Origin: Eudorina sp. 2006-703-Eu-15
Taxonomy: Eukaryota; Chlorophyta; Chlorophyceae; Chlamydomonadales; Volvocaceae
DNA: 64,000 nt
Assembly (NCBI GenBank): GCA_003117195.1
Contig: BDSI01000001.1
Span: 248,001 to 312,000 of the forward strand
Direction of reading: 5' to 3'
A program made the translations under genes and the position numbers. This document shows positions 12,501 through 23,467 of the stretch, piece after piece; the stretch's first letter is position 1; the number at the start of each line of letters is the position of its first letter. The notes under the pieces are model-generated. The model was given only the letters and a program-made list of their open reading frames with translations, made no database searches and was not told the DNA's origin.

Positions 12501-12859
12501 GGTACGCAGCGTGCGGCACTGGGCATCTGGCGCGCCAAGGCCCTCAGTTCCGATCCTCGGCCGAGCGAGGAGGAGGGCCCCGCTCGCAAGCCATACATCC
12601 ACACGTTGCTACCAGCAGGCGGTGAAGGTGGAAGGACACCGAGCAGCATGGGGCCCCGTCCCCGTAAGGTCGCGAGCGATAGGCCCCTTTGCGACGCACG
12701 CGGCACAACGTGGCGAGGAGAACAGTTCGCGCATCATGCCGGTCCGCCGGTGAGGTCGCACCAGAAGTCGCGGCGCGTTGCCACTTGCCAGCCGGCCCTC
12801 TCCAACACAACCGCCCACCCCACCCACCCATTCATCTCGAGTAACCAGCAGCAGCAGCA

Positions 12860-14150
12860 GCAGGACAAAGCAAACAATTCATTTGCTGAAGTCCAATCAG
12901 TATCCTGGTTTTATACACTCCTGTAACTCATACTGTCAATCTCGCAGCCCCGAAAATTAATAATTATTCACAACACAACATTTCCAGCAAGCGTAACCAC
13001 ATCACCCTTTATCACAACACGCGCAGCATACCTACCACCTACCAGTACTTCAAAGTTAATTTCCTTCGCTCCCGATGTACTTCCAAAAAATCACAAGAGT
13101 TCCCAACTACTCTACACAAAATTACCATTTTACGATAATTTATGTTTCACCAACCAACGTAATACTTACCGTACGCCCTTCCCAGCCATCACAACAACAG
13201 CATCCGAATCCCAAATAATAACTAAATTGTCACACAATACAGCACACTAAACCATCGAACTCACGAACCCGCAAACAGTCAGAATGCTTCCCGCTCAAAC
13301 CATTCCGGCAAACGCGCATAACCACGGGCTACTCCAGGGAGACACCACGAACACAACGTAAGCCCTCTTCATCAACACCAATTAATCACCTACGTGTCAC
13401 TACTCACACAATACACTCACTAATATCGGTCATATCGAAATTCTTGGGCCTTAGAACCGTGTGCTGCCCCAGCTGCCAGCACAGTCAATCCTCAAGCAAG
13501 GTATGAACATCGATTCCGCTGATACCATTCATCACGAATGAACAACACCCCACTAATTAATATTCTCACATGTTTTACAGTGATGAACCGGTGGAAGCCA
13601 AACCCTCGCCATCCCGCTCGCTCTGTCACCCCGCCTTCACAACACGGTAAGCGCAAAGATTACACATGCATCACAATTATCATAACTATTATTACCGAAC
13701 CCTCTCTAACAAGGCTCTTTGTTACCTTCTATGCAGTCACTATCGATCTTTTTCATCGATCACACCCCGCCCGCCCACACCACCTCCCGCCATCCTCGCC
13801 CGGCACCTACAACCAGACGTCCGGTGAGTAAATGATCTAAAGCTAATAAATTAATTTCCAGTAGGGCAAAACGCATTTGCACTTGCACACTTGCGCAGCG
13901 CTCAAGCCATCTGAAGAGGCCCTGGCAAGGCCGAAACGCGTCATGGCATGCCTTGCTCGCTGTTGTCTATCCTGCTTGTTGTGTCTTGTCGCATTCGCTT
14001 TGTTGCCTATCTCTAAAATTATTTTATTTCAGTTTTAGTTATATTTTGTTAAAATCTGTTCTCTCACACTCTAGTACATTAAAACTCAGAGGTGCTTAAG
14101 AATTATTTCTGTTCATATTTCTTTACAGATACTCACGATATCACTGAAGT
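12860..14150 (+). mobile_element. AT-rich hammerhead-bearing element, unit 1
   Basis: A 1.3 kb AT-rich island in GC-rich surroundings with no long ORF. It contains a hammerhead ribozyme at 13895-13963 and several GT-AG-like pairs (about 13500/13580, 13646/13737, 13824/13860). It lies just downstream of the DUF676 gene. Hammerheads with a minimal stem III are known in Penelope-like elements, including algal ones, and in retrozymes, so this may be a non-autonomous retroelement. No reverse transcriptase is present and the exact ends are not visible. Confidence 0.55.
13895..13963 (+). ncRNA. Hammerhead ribozyme, type I with minimal stem III (unit 1)
   Basis: Core CTGAAGA (13911-13917), stem II GGCC/GGCC closing loop CTGGCAA (13918-13932), then GAAA (13933-13936) and ACGCGTC. 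The predicted cut is after C13942. Stem I pairs GCCAT (13906-13910) with ATGGC (13943-13947) and continues as GCAGCG (13895-13900) with CGCTGT (13958-13963) across an internal loop. All invariant core bases are present; base 7 is A, a position that tolerates any nucleotide. Stem III is only the self-complementary ACGCGT, as in natural hammerheads known to act as dimers. Confidence 0.85.
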
Positions 14151-14287
14151 TTAGCCCGCTTCCGCTATTACCAACAGCAGCAGCAGATGACTGCCATCAG
14201 CCTTGCCCACGATAATGCCCCACACGTACCCCTGGCTGGGTCGCCTTACTTGTCGGGAGTCGTACCCATGTACAGGTGCATACCCAC

Positions 14288-16864
14288 CTGGATGTTCTTG
14301 TGCGCTGAGCCCATGCGCGCCCCGGCGAAGCTCACATCCACTCGCCGCCAGGGCAGTCGCCGCAGGCGAGCCAGGGCGAACTCCACCACCTTGGTGCACC
14401 ACCAGCAAGAAGGGCACCACCACAACCAGCGACATCAGCAGCGGCGGCGGCGATGGCGATGTACAGGGTGCCAAAGCGAATAGATGACAACCGTTTCCAC
14501 TTCGGTTTCCTAGATTGCCCCGGGGCTGCCCCGGGGTGCCAGCAGACCTCTCTCTCGCGCGCGGCGGTGACTTGCAACCCGTACATGTCGTACATGGCCG
14601 CAGCCCGACGCACCGACCCAGGGGGTCAGGCTGCGCTGGGCAATGTGCGGCCCCGGGCAACCGTGATGTTGCGGTATTCGTCAGGAGTAGCCCGAGCCCT
14701 TCTGTCCCCTTGGCTCCCCTGCTCCGTCCCCTGCTGACTTGCCGCGTGCCGCGGCCCCGCCCCACACTTACCTGCTGCGAGACTTCCTGCCCGCCCTTGC
14801 CCGCCAGTTCCACATCCACTGCATCCACTGTGAGGGCCCCGCCCTCCGCGGCCCCTAGCTCCTCAGGCGCCGAGATAGGCAATGCGGGAGCGGTGCTGAG
14901 GCCCGCCGCCGGCGGATCTTCCTGTACGACTCCTCGCCCTCGTCGTACGATATCCTCCGGAATGGTCAGCCGTTCATCCTTGGCGCGTATGGTCGCGTTA
15001 TGCCAGCTGACCCTGTCGTACAGACAGTCACGTGCGAGCCATTGAGATGACAACAAGTTATCACTCTGGGGCATTATTTTATTATTCGATCAAGACAGTC
15101 CCAGATCCACCCAAACCTCCCTACCCCGCCGGTTGAAGACCCGCGTGTGACTTGCAGCTAGGACGCCGAAAAACGATTGTGGCGCGTTACATACGATGAA
15201 TGCCCTCGTACTCCTTCATGAGCGCAATAACTGCACCGCAGGAATAACGGCGGGAGCAGGGGGACCGGTCGTCCTCCCTGCTTGCACCCACCCACCCACC
15301 CACCCACCACACCCCACCCACCCACCCGTGGACGCCGCTCGTCCACTTGCAGCCGAGCCCCCACTTACCAGTGATCTCGACCCACGTTTCCGTAGCAAGC
15401 CCGGGAGGAGAAGGCCTTGAGCGCAGAAAAAAAGTACTGGCCCCTGGCGCGGGCGGATGGAGGGGGGTCGTGCAAGGATTGGACAGGCGCCCAGAGCCGC
15501 ACAGGCACCCGGCGTGAGGACATATGTGCAGCCGCGCCGCAAACATACGGACATACAGACATACGATGGATGAATTTGGCCGAGGTTGCAGTAAATCCTG
15601 GTCCTGACTGCCCGCAGCTGTGGGACCCGTGCGGGTTCCGTGAGCCTCACGCAGGAGGCCGACTCGAACCCCACGCGCCCCAGCGGTTTGCTCTGATGTC
15701 AGCCCGGCCCCGCGATATGGCGCCTGGCCCTGAATGATGCCGCACTGCCTGCCGTACATTGTATTACCCACTTTTCCTGGACATCCGTCGCCAGCAAGAG
15801 GAGCAGCGGCCGCTGTCCCGGGCCGGCATCGAGCGCCAGGAACTGGCGGCCGGTGCGGCGGAATACCGTACGGGCGACTGAACTCGCCACCGCCTGTCAG
15901 AGCACGGTTCGCGCGGGCGGGATCAGCGCTGTTGGGCAGGGTAGGTAGGTAGGTAGGTAGGTAGGTAGGTAGATAGGTAGGTAGGTAGGTAGGTAGGTAG
16001 GTAGGTGGCCACAATGCGGGCACGGGTGGGTCAGTGGTAGGACCGGCTGAGCCGGGCTTAGCCGCGGTTGATGGTGCGGGTTGATGATGTATGTCCGCGA
16101 AGTACTCTAGTGGTCAGGGATGCCTAGATAGGGGAGGGAGCCTCCTCCGCTGTGCGGAGGGCGACCGGCATCGCGCGGCCTCACACACATACACACACTA
16201 CACACACACGCCGGGGCCATTGTGTGGCATGGGGGCACTTTCTGGGCATCGCTATGTCATGCACTCCTGCTTTGCCTGCCTATGAACACCACACGCTCAG
16301 CGCCTTGCTTGGCGGGGATGTTGCAGTCGGGGGACCAGGCAAATCATGACGCCCGAGGCCCAACTGCACGGCTTGGCACGCGGTCAAACTTGCAAGGCGC
16401 ACCTGCAGGGCACGTTTGAGGCCGCGGCCGATCAGGGGCATGTGGCCCGCCCATGTCACGAAAGGCACCTGGACGGGCCCGTCATCTACGGTCAAACCCA
16501 GGTGCGGCGTCGCCAGCGTGATGAAATGGACTGGCTTCAAACCACAGACAGTGCCACTTGAAGGTTTGAATAGGACACCCATCGCATAACGCGCTATCAT
16601 TCCGCCCAGGGAGTGGCAAACGACTGACAGCTTCTTCAGCTGAGGGTGCTGCTGAACGAGATCCCGAATCTCCGCGACAAGTCGTTCTCCGCAAACGTCC
16701 AAGCCGTCATGCGTCTTCCATCGTCCGTTCACAGCGGAGGCGTGCAGCAACACACCGGGAGAATTCATGTTGCGCAGCACCTTGACGCAATTATCCCATG
16801 CGTGCAATGTGCCAGCAAGGCCATGGACTAATATTATCAAATGTTCTGGATTGGTCTTGGACAT
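14288..16864 (-). CDS. DUF676 putative serine esterase, copy 1
   Basis: Five exons join in phase: 16864-16403, 15893-15768, 15436-15369, 15012-14772 and 14389-14288 (about 333 codons). Exon 1 has the alpha/beta-hydrolase start LIILVHGLAG, the nucleophile elbow CHSLGGMIARYAMG and HFITLATPHLG. Exon 2 gives FRRTGRQFLALDAG, exon 3 SALKAF...YGNVGRDHW, exon 4 VSWHNATIR and exon 5 RLPWRRVDVSF. This order is that of plant DUF676 lipase-like proteins. The start ATG precedes SKTNPEHL. The usual last exon (about 25 residues ending the domain) is not found. Reading on past 14288 meets a stop after about 13 codons, and the AT-rich hammerhead element follows, so the native 3' end may have been displaced. 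Substrate unknown. Divergent from the membrane-protein gene at 18786. Confidence 0.82.
15940..16007 (+). repeat. (GGTA)n tract, unit 1
   Basis: About seventeen tetranucleotide repeats with one GATA interruption, in DUF676 intron 1. Units 2 and 3 keep only about four repeats at 28034-28050 and 42897-42913. Confidence 0.9.
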
Positions 16865-16936
16865 GATAAATGCTTCCAAGCCAGATGGCAAGTGACCTTG
16901 TACTTTAAATGTTATCCAAATGATATCTAAAGTCAC

Positions 16937-18785
16937 TTATAAGGTCTTAAAATTGATAGTTACATGTAGTCCTTGATAATGGCGTGGTATGGGTAGAATG
17001 TCGTTTTCTTCTGCACGGCCGTACCGTCGAAGCCTCATTGAAACCACTGCCCCTCAACAGAGCCTTTTTGTAATATAGATATATTCAAACTGAATATGAT
17101 GTTAATAAATTGCACACATGCGGTCGGAACTGATGTTCCCAGTGGCCCACTTCAACCGTTGACTGGAGTGCATTGCACCAAATAACGCAGGCAATAAAAA
17201 TATTGAGACTAAATTTAAACAATATAAATTGATGATTAATAAATGCATGCGCTTGGCGATCAACAGTCTATATGCGATCGACCGTCAGTCAGACCACTTT
17301 TGATGCGGTGGATAAAGCTGACCAAGCAATGCCGGTCACGAATAGAAATGGCACATCGGCTGCGTAGGAACTATGGTTAATGAATATCTGGTCGCGACGG
17401 TAGGGAACAGGTCTGATCTGGTCTGATCTCTTACGTGCCTGATCAAAATTCTGCCTGATTCCGGGTGTTAGTGTGTGACTGCATTCGAGTCCTGGTATTG
17501 GAGATACCTGTTGATCCCTAGTTGCTTCCACGGCCCAGGCTATCATCGCGCTAGACCATGCGTTCGCCTTACTGCCTAAGCGGGTCTGGCATGCGCGATA
17601 TATATGGCGGATGCAGCGCTGTGCAGCAAACGATCTCAACTGCGGAAGGCTGCACTTCTCTGCGGCGTAGGGCTGCAGCCCAGCCAGTGGGCGCAGCTGG
17701 GGCGTTATGTAGCAGGCACGGCCGCGAGCTTTGTTCCTTGAACCCACCGCCGCCGTGCACAATTTGATTACCATTCTGACTAGTCCCGCTGGCCAGCATA
17801 GTCATGATAATGACTGGAGCGCCGGGTGAGGTAAGGGGTCTCGGCGACGGCCCCGTGCAACCCACGTGGACCCTCGTGGGCTTGAAGGAAACCTCCTGGG
17901 GGAAAGCTTTGCTCAAGTTTTCCGTTTGTCCGATCGGGTTAGTACCTGTCTTCAGTAATTGCTCTTTGCCGAGGGACAACATGGCTAACGCGTCTCTGAG
18001 ATGGAGAAGGTCGCTTCTGCAACTCGCATTGCAGACAGCGAGGCGCACAGCACAGGTGGGCGCAGAAAGACCCTTGCCTTCACACAAAGCTGCGAAGCAT
18101 GTTCGCCCCTAGAAACGCAATAAGATGGCATAACATTTTGTGGTTGATAGAACAAAAAGTTACTTCCGCCAAGAAGTCAGGTTTGCCATTAGCATTCACA
18201 AACTGCGATGCTGGCAGGTTTCGCTTCAGTAATGGTCAAGACCCATTGCAACGATATTATTTTGAAGCTGAGCTTGTATATAGAAGGCAGTACATGGCAG
18301 AGGAAATTCAATAGACCCAGTAGACCGCCCTCCATGAGTGGGTAGACCACCCACAGCGATTGGCGACAGTGTAAATTGCTGACACTACAAATAATATTAT
18401 TTGTTTACAAAATATTTTTTTAGGGTATGTGCTTTTAGGGAGTACCATATACGAATGCCTTCAGAGTATCCTCATCTGAACCTCAATACGGCACGAAGGA
18501 AAAGGATTGTTGGATATACACACACCAACTCTTATATAGAGTTTTGTTTATCGCCTACTTATTAGACCTGACGTTTGCGCCGAACCTTGACCTTTACGCC
18601 GAACCTTGACGACACCGTCTGCGACTCCAGCGACATCGCCCCCCGTCATCGTAGTCACATACAGAGATAACATATGTGTAAATAAAATTGCCGATCGGGC
18701 ATCAGATATATGTAATTGGGCGCATTCCAGCGGCCACCTGCAAGTGGTCTAGGAGAACCGTCGAGAAACCGGGCGGACGTGCAAA
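16937..18785. other. Intergenic region between divergent gene pair, unit 1
   Basis: AT-rich near 17050-17270. A minus-strand open frame at 18087-17569 (172 codons, begins at a non-ATG or uncertain start) is kept in units 2 (32940-32422) and 3 (48277-47759) with few changes. I recognise no domain and it could be chance. The AATATAGATATAT...CTGAATATGATG stretch at 17074-17105 is the empty site of the HUH element. Confidence 0.35.
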
Positions 18786-19788
18786 ATGCCCAAATTTGGG
18801 CACTTTAAAGTGCACCCAGAGAATAAAACGATAGTGCTAGTTTCTGCACAAGAGCCGAAATGGCCAGAGGAATACGGCAGAAATTTGTGGGGATGGGCCC
18901 AGCTGCAGCTTAAAGCCGTCAGAGAGGAGGGCCACCTCGGCACCCTGGCCATCAAGTGCCGCCCCAGAGAACTACGAGAAAGGCTGAAAGCGTAAGTTGC
19001 TCCGGTGCAGCGGCTGACGGATTGCTGCTGCCCTGTCGCCTTTACAGCTAGCCAGAGCTAGCCTACATTGAAGTCCGGACTCACCGGGTCATCACGGTCA
19101 CGACCAAGTGGCTGCTGCCCACTACATACAGGATATGGACGACTTTGGGCGTCGTGTCGGCCCTCATGGCAGGTAAGCAACCAGTGCCGAGGTGCGTGGC
19201 TCACTGGTGGGGTCAAGTTCAGGGCCTGTGAGACCTAGCTACACATACAGGCATATGGACTTGTGGAGTTGTTAGCCTGCTGACTAATGCATCCTCCATC
19301 TATCTAGCACCCGCCACGCTAACCGCGGATGCATGTACGGGTTGATGACGACCGTTGGTAGTTACGTTACAACAGCTAGCTGTACCAGCTTGCCGGCCGC
19401 GACTCCGTGTTCCTACCTACCTGCCTTACCCTGGTCCTGCCGCCCCTACCTGTACAGCATTCAAGCCTCTTACACTGCAGCTTTGACCGTCCGTACATAC
19501 ACCGTACGTGCCGCACATACAGGCATGAGCACGCCCACCGTGATGAGCCCGTCCAACCCTTGGGAGCCCGGCATGGAGATGTATGGGGTCGACAAAGTGA
19601 TAATCTGCGCCATGGTGCTGTCATCCTTCTGCTCCTTCACCGTCGTGGTAGGTACGTCCTTTGGTTAGTTGCCGTTCGAAGGGCGAGGATAGATGGCGAC
19701 CATGCATGGCTAGGTATAGCTGGAAAACACGCACGGGACACCCTGACCCGGCTGCCTGCCTGCCTGTCATTGGCAAGATGGCAACGAC

Positions 19789-19874
19789 CTGCTGGCAACT
19801 ACTGCTGGCAACTGGTGGCGACTGCTGGCAACTGCTGGCAATTGCTGGCGACTGCTGGCGACTGCTGGCAAAAC
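19789..19874 (+). repeat. Intronic minisatellite (CTGGCAACTG-type), unit 1
   Basis: About eight imperfect copies of a 10-12 base repeat ACTGCTGGCA/GCTGGCAACT in intron 4 of the membrane-protein gene. It is also present in units 2 and 3. Confidence 0.9.
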
Positions 19875-20204
19875 GGTGGGTCATTTCATTCACATCCTCC
19901 GTGTGCTCACCCGCTCACGCCTGCAGGTCATTTGCACGATGCTCCTGTACGGCATCGACCTGATGCCCACCGACGGCTACATCAAGGGCTTCGTGTGCAA
20001 GTAAGTACGTATGCTAGCTGGTGTCCGTGCCTGCCCGCAGGAAAGGAACATACACCCCCCGCACAGCGGGGCGCTCCACGGGCAGCAGAGCAACGAAGCA
20101 GCCCCGCCCGCGCCACAACTAACGCTGAAAAAATACTTTTGGCAATTTTTTGATAGTGAGAGATTGATGACCAGTGAAGACGTTGTTACTGCGATGCTGC
20201 TGTG

Positions 20205-20400
20205 TATTATTATTAGGATGTTACAGCGGACCCCGCGGGTCATCGGTGACAGCCCCGGCGACAGCCGAGGCTTCCTCACCATACACTGCCTAAATGAACT
20301 AACGCCACCATGGCGCTCCGGACAGGCTCCCCAAGTGCACCGAAACACTCCCCGGGTCCACACTACCAGGGAACCACCCCGTTCCTGAGAACCAACCATG
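20205..20400 (+). repeat. Dispersed repeat with GTTACAGCGGACCCC core
   Basis: The first 55 bases (20207-20261) recur in reverse orientation at 22829-22883; the rest (20273-20395) matches 8999-9125. It lies in intron 5 of the membrane-protein gene and is repeated at 35071-35266 and 50408-50603. Confidence 0.65.
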
Positions 20401-21517
20401 GCAAGGGATAAAGCCCGCTCAGGGGGAGTTAGCCACCAGGGCGCCCCTATGTGTATGTACTGCCGTGCACCGCGTGTTGCGTGCCACAACAAGGGTGCAG
20501 GTCTTCAACAATCTGTGCGTCGTTTTCTACATCGGTGCCGTCTTCGCCCTGTTCATTGGGTACTTGGCCATCATCTACCAAAACTACGAGTGGGTACGTT
20601 CCATGAGTGCGCCGTGCATGATGACCTACAACGTACAACACCAACTACTTATCGGGGCACTTGTGCGTGACGGATGAATGATGGGGAACCAGCAGTGCAC
20701 CACTCTCTGTGACACAGCGCGGCCACCGTCTATCTGCTGACAAAGTCTATCTGGCCCTGCGCGCGTGCTGCGTGCGCATGCTTCCGACTATTTATTTGCT
20801 GCTGCCCGTGCGATCGTACGTACAGGATGTCTTCATTTTGCTGACGTCGGTCGCCGGGGTGCTGGCAGTCTTGCTCTTGAGCATCTACGGGTTTCTTCAC
20901 ACGTACCAAGCTCTCACCATTGTGGAGCATCGGTAAGCACCAAGCAAACTCCGTCCTGAATGTGTTCGCTCGTGTGCGGTCGTGTGCGGTTGCGAGCGTG
21001 GGAGCCCAGAGCGCTGCCGAACAGTGCCGAACGGGTAAGTAAGTAAATAAAGGAGATAAGCACGCACCACACAGACAATCAACATGGCCGCCCTCCGAAA
21101 AGCTTGTTTTCCACTGGATAGATGGATGGGGTCCGCTGCAATCAACATTCCTTCCTCCGCCCAGGGTCAGCCCGCCGGGCTGGGGGCTCACTCACGCATC
21201 TCGAGCCATAGATCCATGCATCCGGTGGTGTGCGTGCGTACGTGTGTGCCTGCCATGCATGCTTAAGGGAGCCTCCGCGGGCGCGAGTGAGCCAGGTTGC
21301 GATCGAGGCGCCCTCGCCACAGCAGAAGACGACGACAGATGAAGGGGCGAGGCCATGAATGCCCGGTCCCCCGTGCGCTGTTGTTTGATTGCTCGGCCCG
21401 GCTATCTATGCGGTCCCGGCACTCGACCGTACGGCATATTTATGGCGAGGCGTCCACAGTTGCGTGAACATCCCCCATACATCAACGAACGAAGCTTGCT
21501 CTGGTATACACCGATGA

Positions 21518-21606
21518 TCCCGTTGGGGTCCGCTGTAACATTCATTCATTCATTCATTCATCAACGAACGAACCCATTCATTCATTCATTCATTCATTGA
21601 TTCATT
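21518..21606 (+). repeat. TIR-like end with (ATTC)n, unit 1
   Basis: GGGGTCCGCTGTAACATTCATTC followed by two ATTC tracts, in the last intron of the membrane-protein gene. Related copies lie at 8712, 36382 and, shortened and without the core, 51709. Confidence 0.7.
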
Positions 21607-21999
21607 CTATCACCCGCGGCGGAAAACAGCCCACGTTGTCCGTGGTAAACAAAAAGCGGCATCGATGCAGGGTCTACCTTGCAACCAGGTAGGTAGGTAG
21701 ATAACAAATAGCGGGACATATGTGTGGAAAGAGCCATGCGTTTCTCCTATCTTGTACCCCTGCGTACAGAAAAACGTGCCGGGAGGAGAAGCAGCGGCAG
21801 CAGATGGGCGCCGCTGCCACGGCGTCAGAGAGCGAGGGCGAGGGCGGCGAAGGCAACCTGCAGGCCGTTGACACCGATTCCCCCGACGACGTGTCGGCGA
21901 TCTTCCACATGAATGTGCTGGGTGCCTGCTCCAGCGTACGTGTGGAGGGCGGTAATTAAATAAATAGGGTCCAGATGGGAGGAGGAGGCGGAGTACAGC

Positions 22000-22110
22000 C
22001 AGCCAGCAGCCGCCCTTACCTGTGTACCCAGCAGCTGCCGCTATCTCCCTGTAGTAGGTGTCGTACAATGGTCGGCCCTGCTCCTCAAATACGGTGCAAA
22101 GCACTGTCCC
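22000..22110 (-). other. Exon-like segment, unassigned (units 1 and 2)
   Basis: Between an acceptor near 22107 and a GTAAG donor near 22016, the minus strand reads CTVFEEQGRPLYDTYY and REIAAAAG in one frame. Unit 2 has it at about 36864-36974; unit 3 has lost most of it (near 52224). No family recognised. Confidence 0.3.
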
Positions 22111-22318
22111 AGCATCTCGAGAAGCCTTTACCAGCTCTCACCTACTACACTCCCGCGGGCTGCTGTTGCATGACTTGCTGAAGGAAGGAAGGGCCACTAC
22201 TGGTGACCAGGCAATGCGCCCGTGCATGCATCGATGCGCCTGCTGAGTCAGCCCAATACGTAATGACAGTGCGCAACGGAGCCCGCCGGCGGACATATAC
22301 GCATACATACACGCACCA

Positions 22319-22598
22319 TTAGCTAGGCATCACATACACATGTAAGGTTGGTTTGCAACTCAGCTTCCCGGTGGCTTCCAGGTATGGACATGCGACCGAC
22401 GGCCGTGACAGCGCGCGGCGGGCGGCGGTGGCCCACTGGCCGGTTGTGTTCGTGAGTCGGTGTCCCAGGCGAATGTGACCGGCGATGGTGGCAGCAGTCG
22501 GGGGATGACAAGGAATCCGGATTGGTAGAGCTGGCACGTGGTTGATGTCCATCTTCTCTGGCGTTCGCTTCAGTGCGGCATACCCCTCCATGGGTCAA
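22319..22598 (-). other. Unassigned ORF kept in all units
   Basis: A minus-strand frame of 90 codons containing MDINHVPALPIRIPCHPP. Kept at 37183-37462 and, slightly altered, at 52389-52631. Composition is protein-like but I recognise no family, and it lies in repeat-rich DNA. Confidence 0.25.
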
Positions 22599-22642
22599 CG
22601 AAGAGAACGAAGAGAATTATGCATTACATGTTGTTGTATGTA

Positions 22643-23467
22643 GGAGAGCTTGTAACGCTGGATTACAGTATAAGTTCATACAATAGACGAGCGAGTGACC
22701 CACAGCATCTCGAGAAGCCTTTGGCCGCGCCGTGTTACAGAGCTGGTGCGTATTGCGGACGTTGTCAGGTTGTCAATACACCAGAAAGCACCAAAAGCAC
22801 CTGGTGCAAACCCTATATTCCAATATATCGCCGGGGCTGTCACCGATGACCCGCGGGGTCCGCTGTAACATCCTAATAATAATATTCCAAGAGGGAGCAG
22901 CGGCATCTTGTGGAGGAGAGCACTGTCGACTGCGCGGCTGGCTCCGCGTGCCGAACGAAGCGCAGGAAAAAAAGCCCGCCCTTGGTGTTGAAGGCGCGGG
23001 ACGGAGTGAAGTAGTGACGCGAGTGTATCGGAATTTTCACTTGGGCGAATGTGTAACGCTGGGTTACAGTATAAGTTCTTACAATTCACCATGCAATGCA
23101 TCTCGAGAAGCCTTCGGCCGCGCCATGATACAAATGGGATCGAGCGTCGACACACTTTCCGTACGACCTCCTTAGGTCCAGAGTGCAATCCTGGATGGGC
23201 ACGGGAAAGGTTTTCCATTCCTAAAACCCTGCTGTGGACGCAAGTGTCGGAGTCGGTCCGCTATGGTTGGCAGTGCGGGAGTCGGTCCGGGTGCAGCCGC
23301 ATGACGTGACGCGAGGCCTGGCCTACCTCGTGGTAGGGGAGGCAAGGCGGAACGGTTTATGCACTGCGTGGGCGCAGTGAGGAATGAGGACGTTCCCTTC
23401 AGGAGGGGGAGAATGTAGCGCCGGGTTACAGTATATGTTCCTACAATTCACCCTGCACAGCATCTCG
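22643..23467 (+). repeat. Cluster of LTR-like fragments, unit 1
   Basis: Three sequences begin TGTARCGCYGGRTTACAG at about 22647, 23050 and 23415, each followed by a TATAAGTTC-like stretch and CAGCATCTCG(AGAAGCC). The third is directly preceded by a purine tract (AGGAGGGGGAGAA, 23402-23413), the classic order of polypurine tract then LTR. It is cut at 23467 by the unit junction. Same cluster at 37507-38331; a single copy at 53142-53230. Confidence 0.55.

Larger units (their letters stand above)
18786..21959 (+). pseudogene. Multi-pass membrane protein gene, copy 1 (early frameshift)
   Basis: Eight exons by comparison with copy 3: 18786-18991, 19052-19172, 19251-19334, 19523-19647, 19927-20000, 20494-20593, 20826-20932 and 21770-21959. 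Exon 2 lacks four bases (ATAG) that copies 2 and 3 have just after the acceptor. Every acceptor tried here then meets a stop or the wrong frame, so the protein should end after exon 1. Downstream exons are otherwise intact and would encode the hydrophobic helices described for copy 3. Confidence 0.7.
11350..23467 (+). repeat. Array unit 1 (12.1 kb)
   Basis: First of three head-to-tail units. The left edge is set where similarity to 23468 and 38332 begins (GTCTGGCAATCATACATAC). The right edge is the junction CAGCATCTCG/GTCTGG. Unit 1 lacks the HUH-nuclease insertion and the SINE-like insert found in units 2 and 3, and it has a longer (GGTA)n tract. Its right third is nearly identical to that of unit 2. 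Confidence 0.95.

Noticed and set aside
14151..15074. Single 307-codon minus-strand ORF
   Set aside because: It runs through two DUF676 exons and the intron between them. Splice sites and family motifs favour separate exons.
15200..15240. Extra DUF676 exon between exons 3 and 4
   Set aside because: A GTGCAG/GTATGT pair exists, but skipping it gives DHW-VSWHNATIR in phase, which matches the family. Including it does not.
15187..16023. 278-codon minus-strand ORF rich in YLPT repeats
   Set aside because: It reads through the (GGTA)n tract and introns. The real exons in this span are in other frames.
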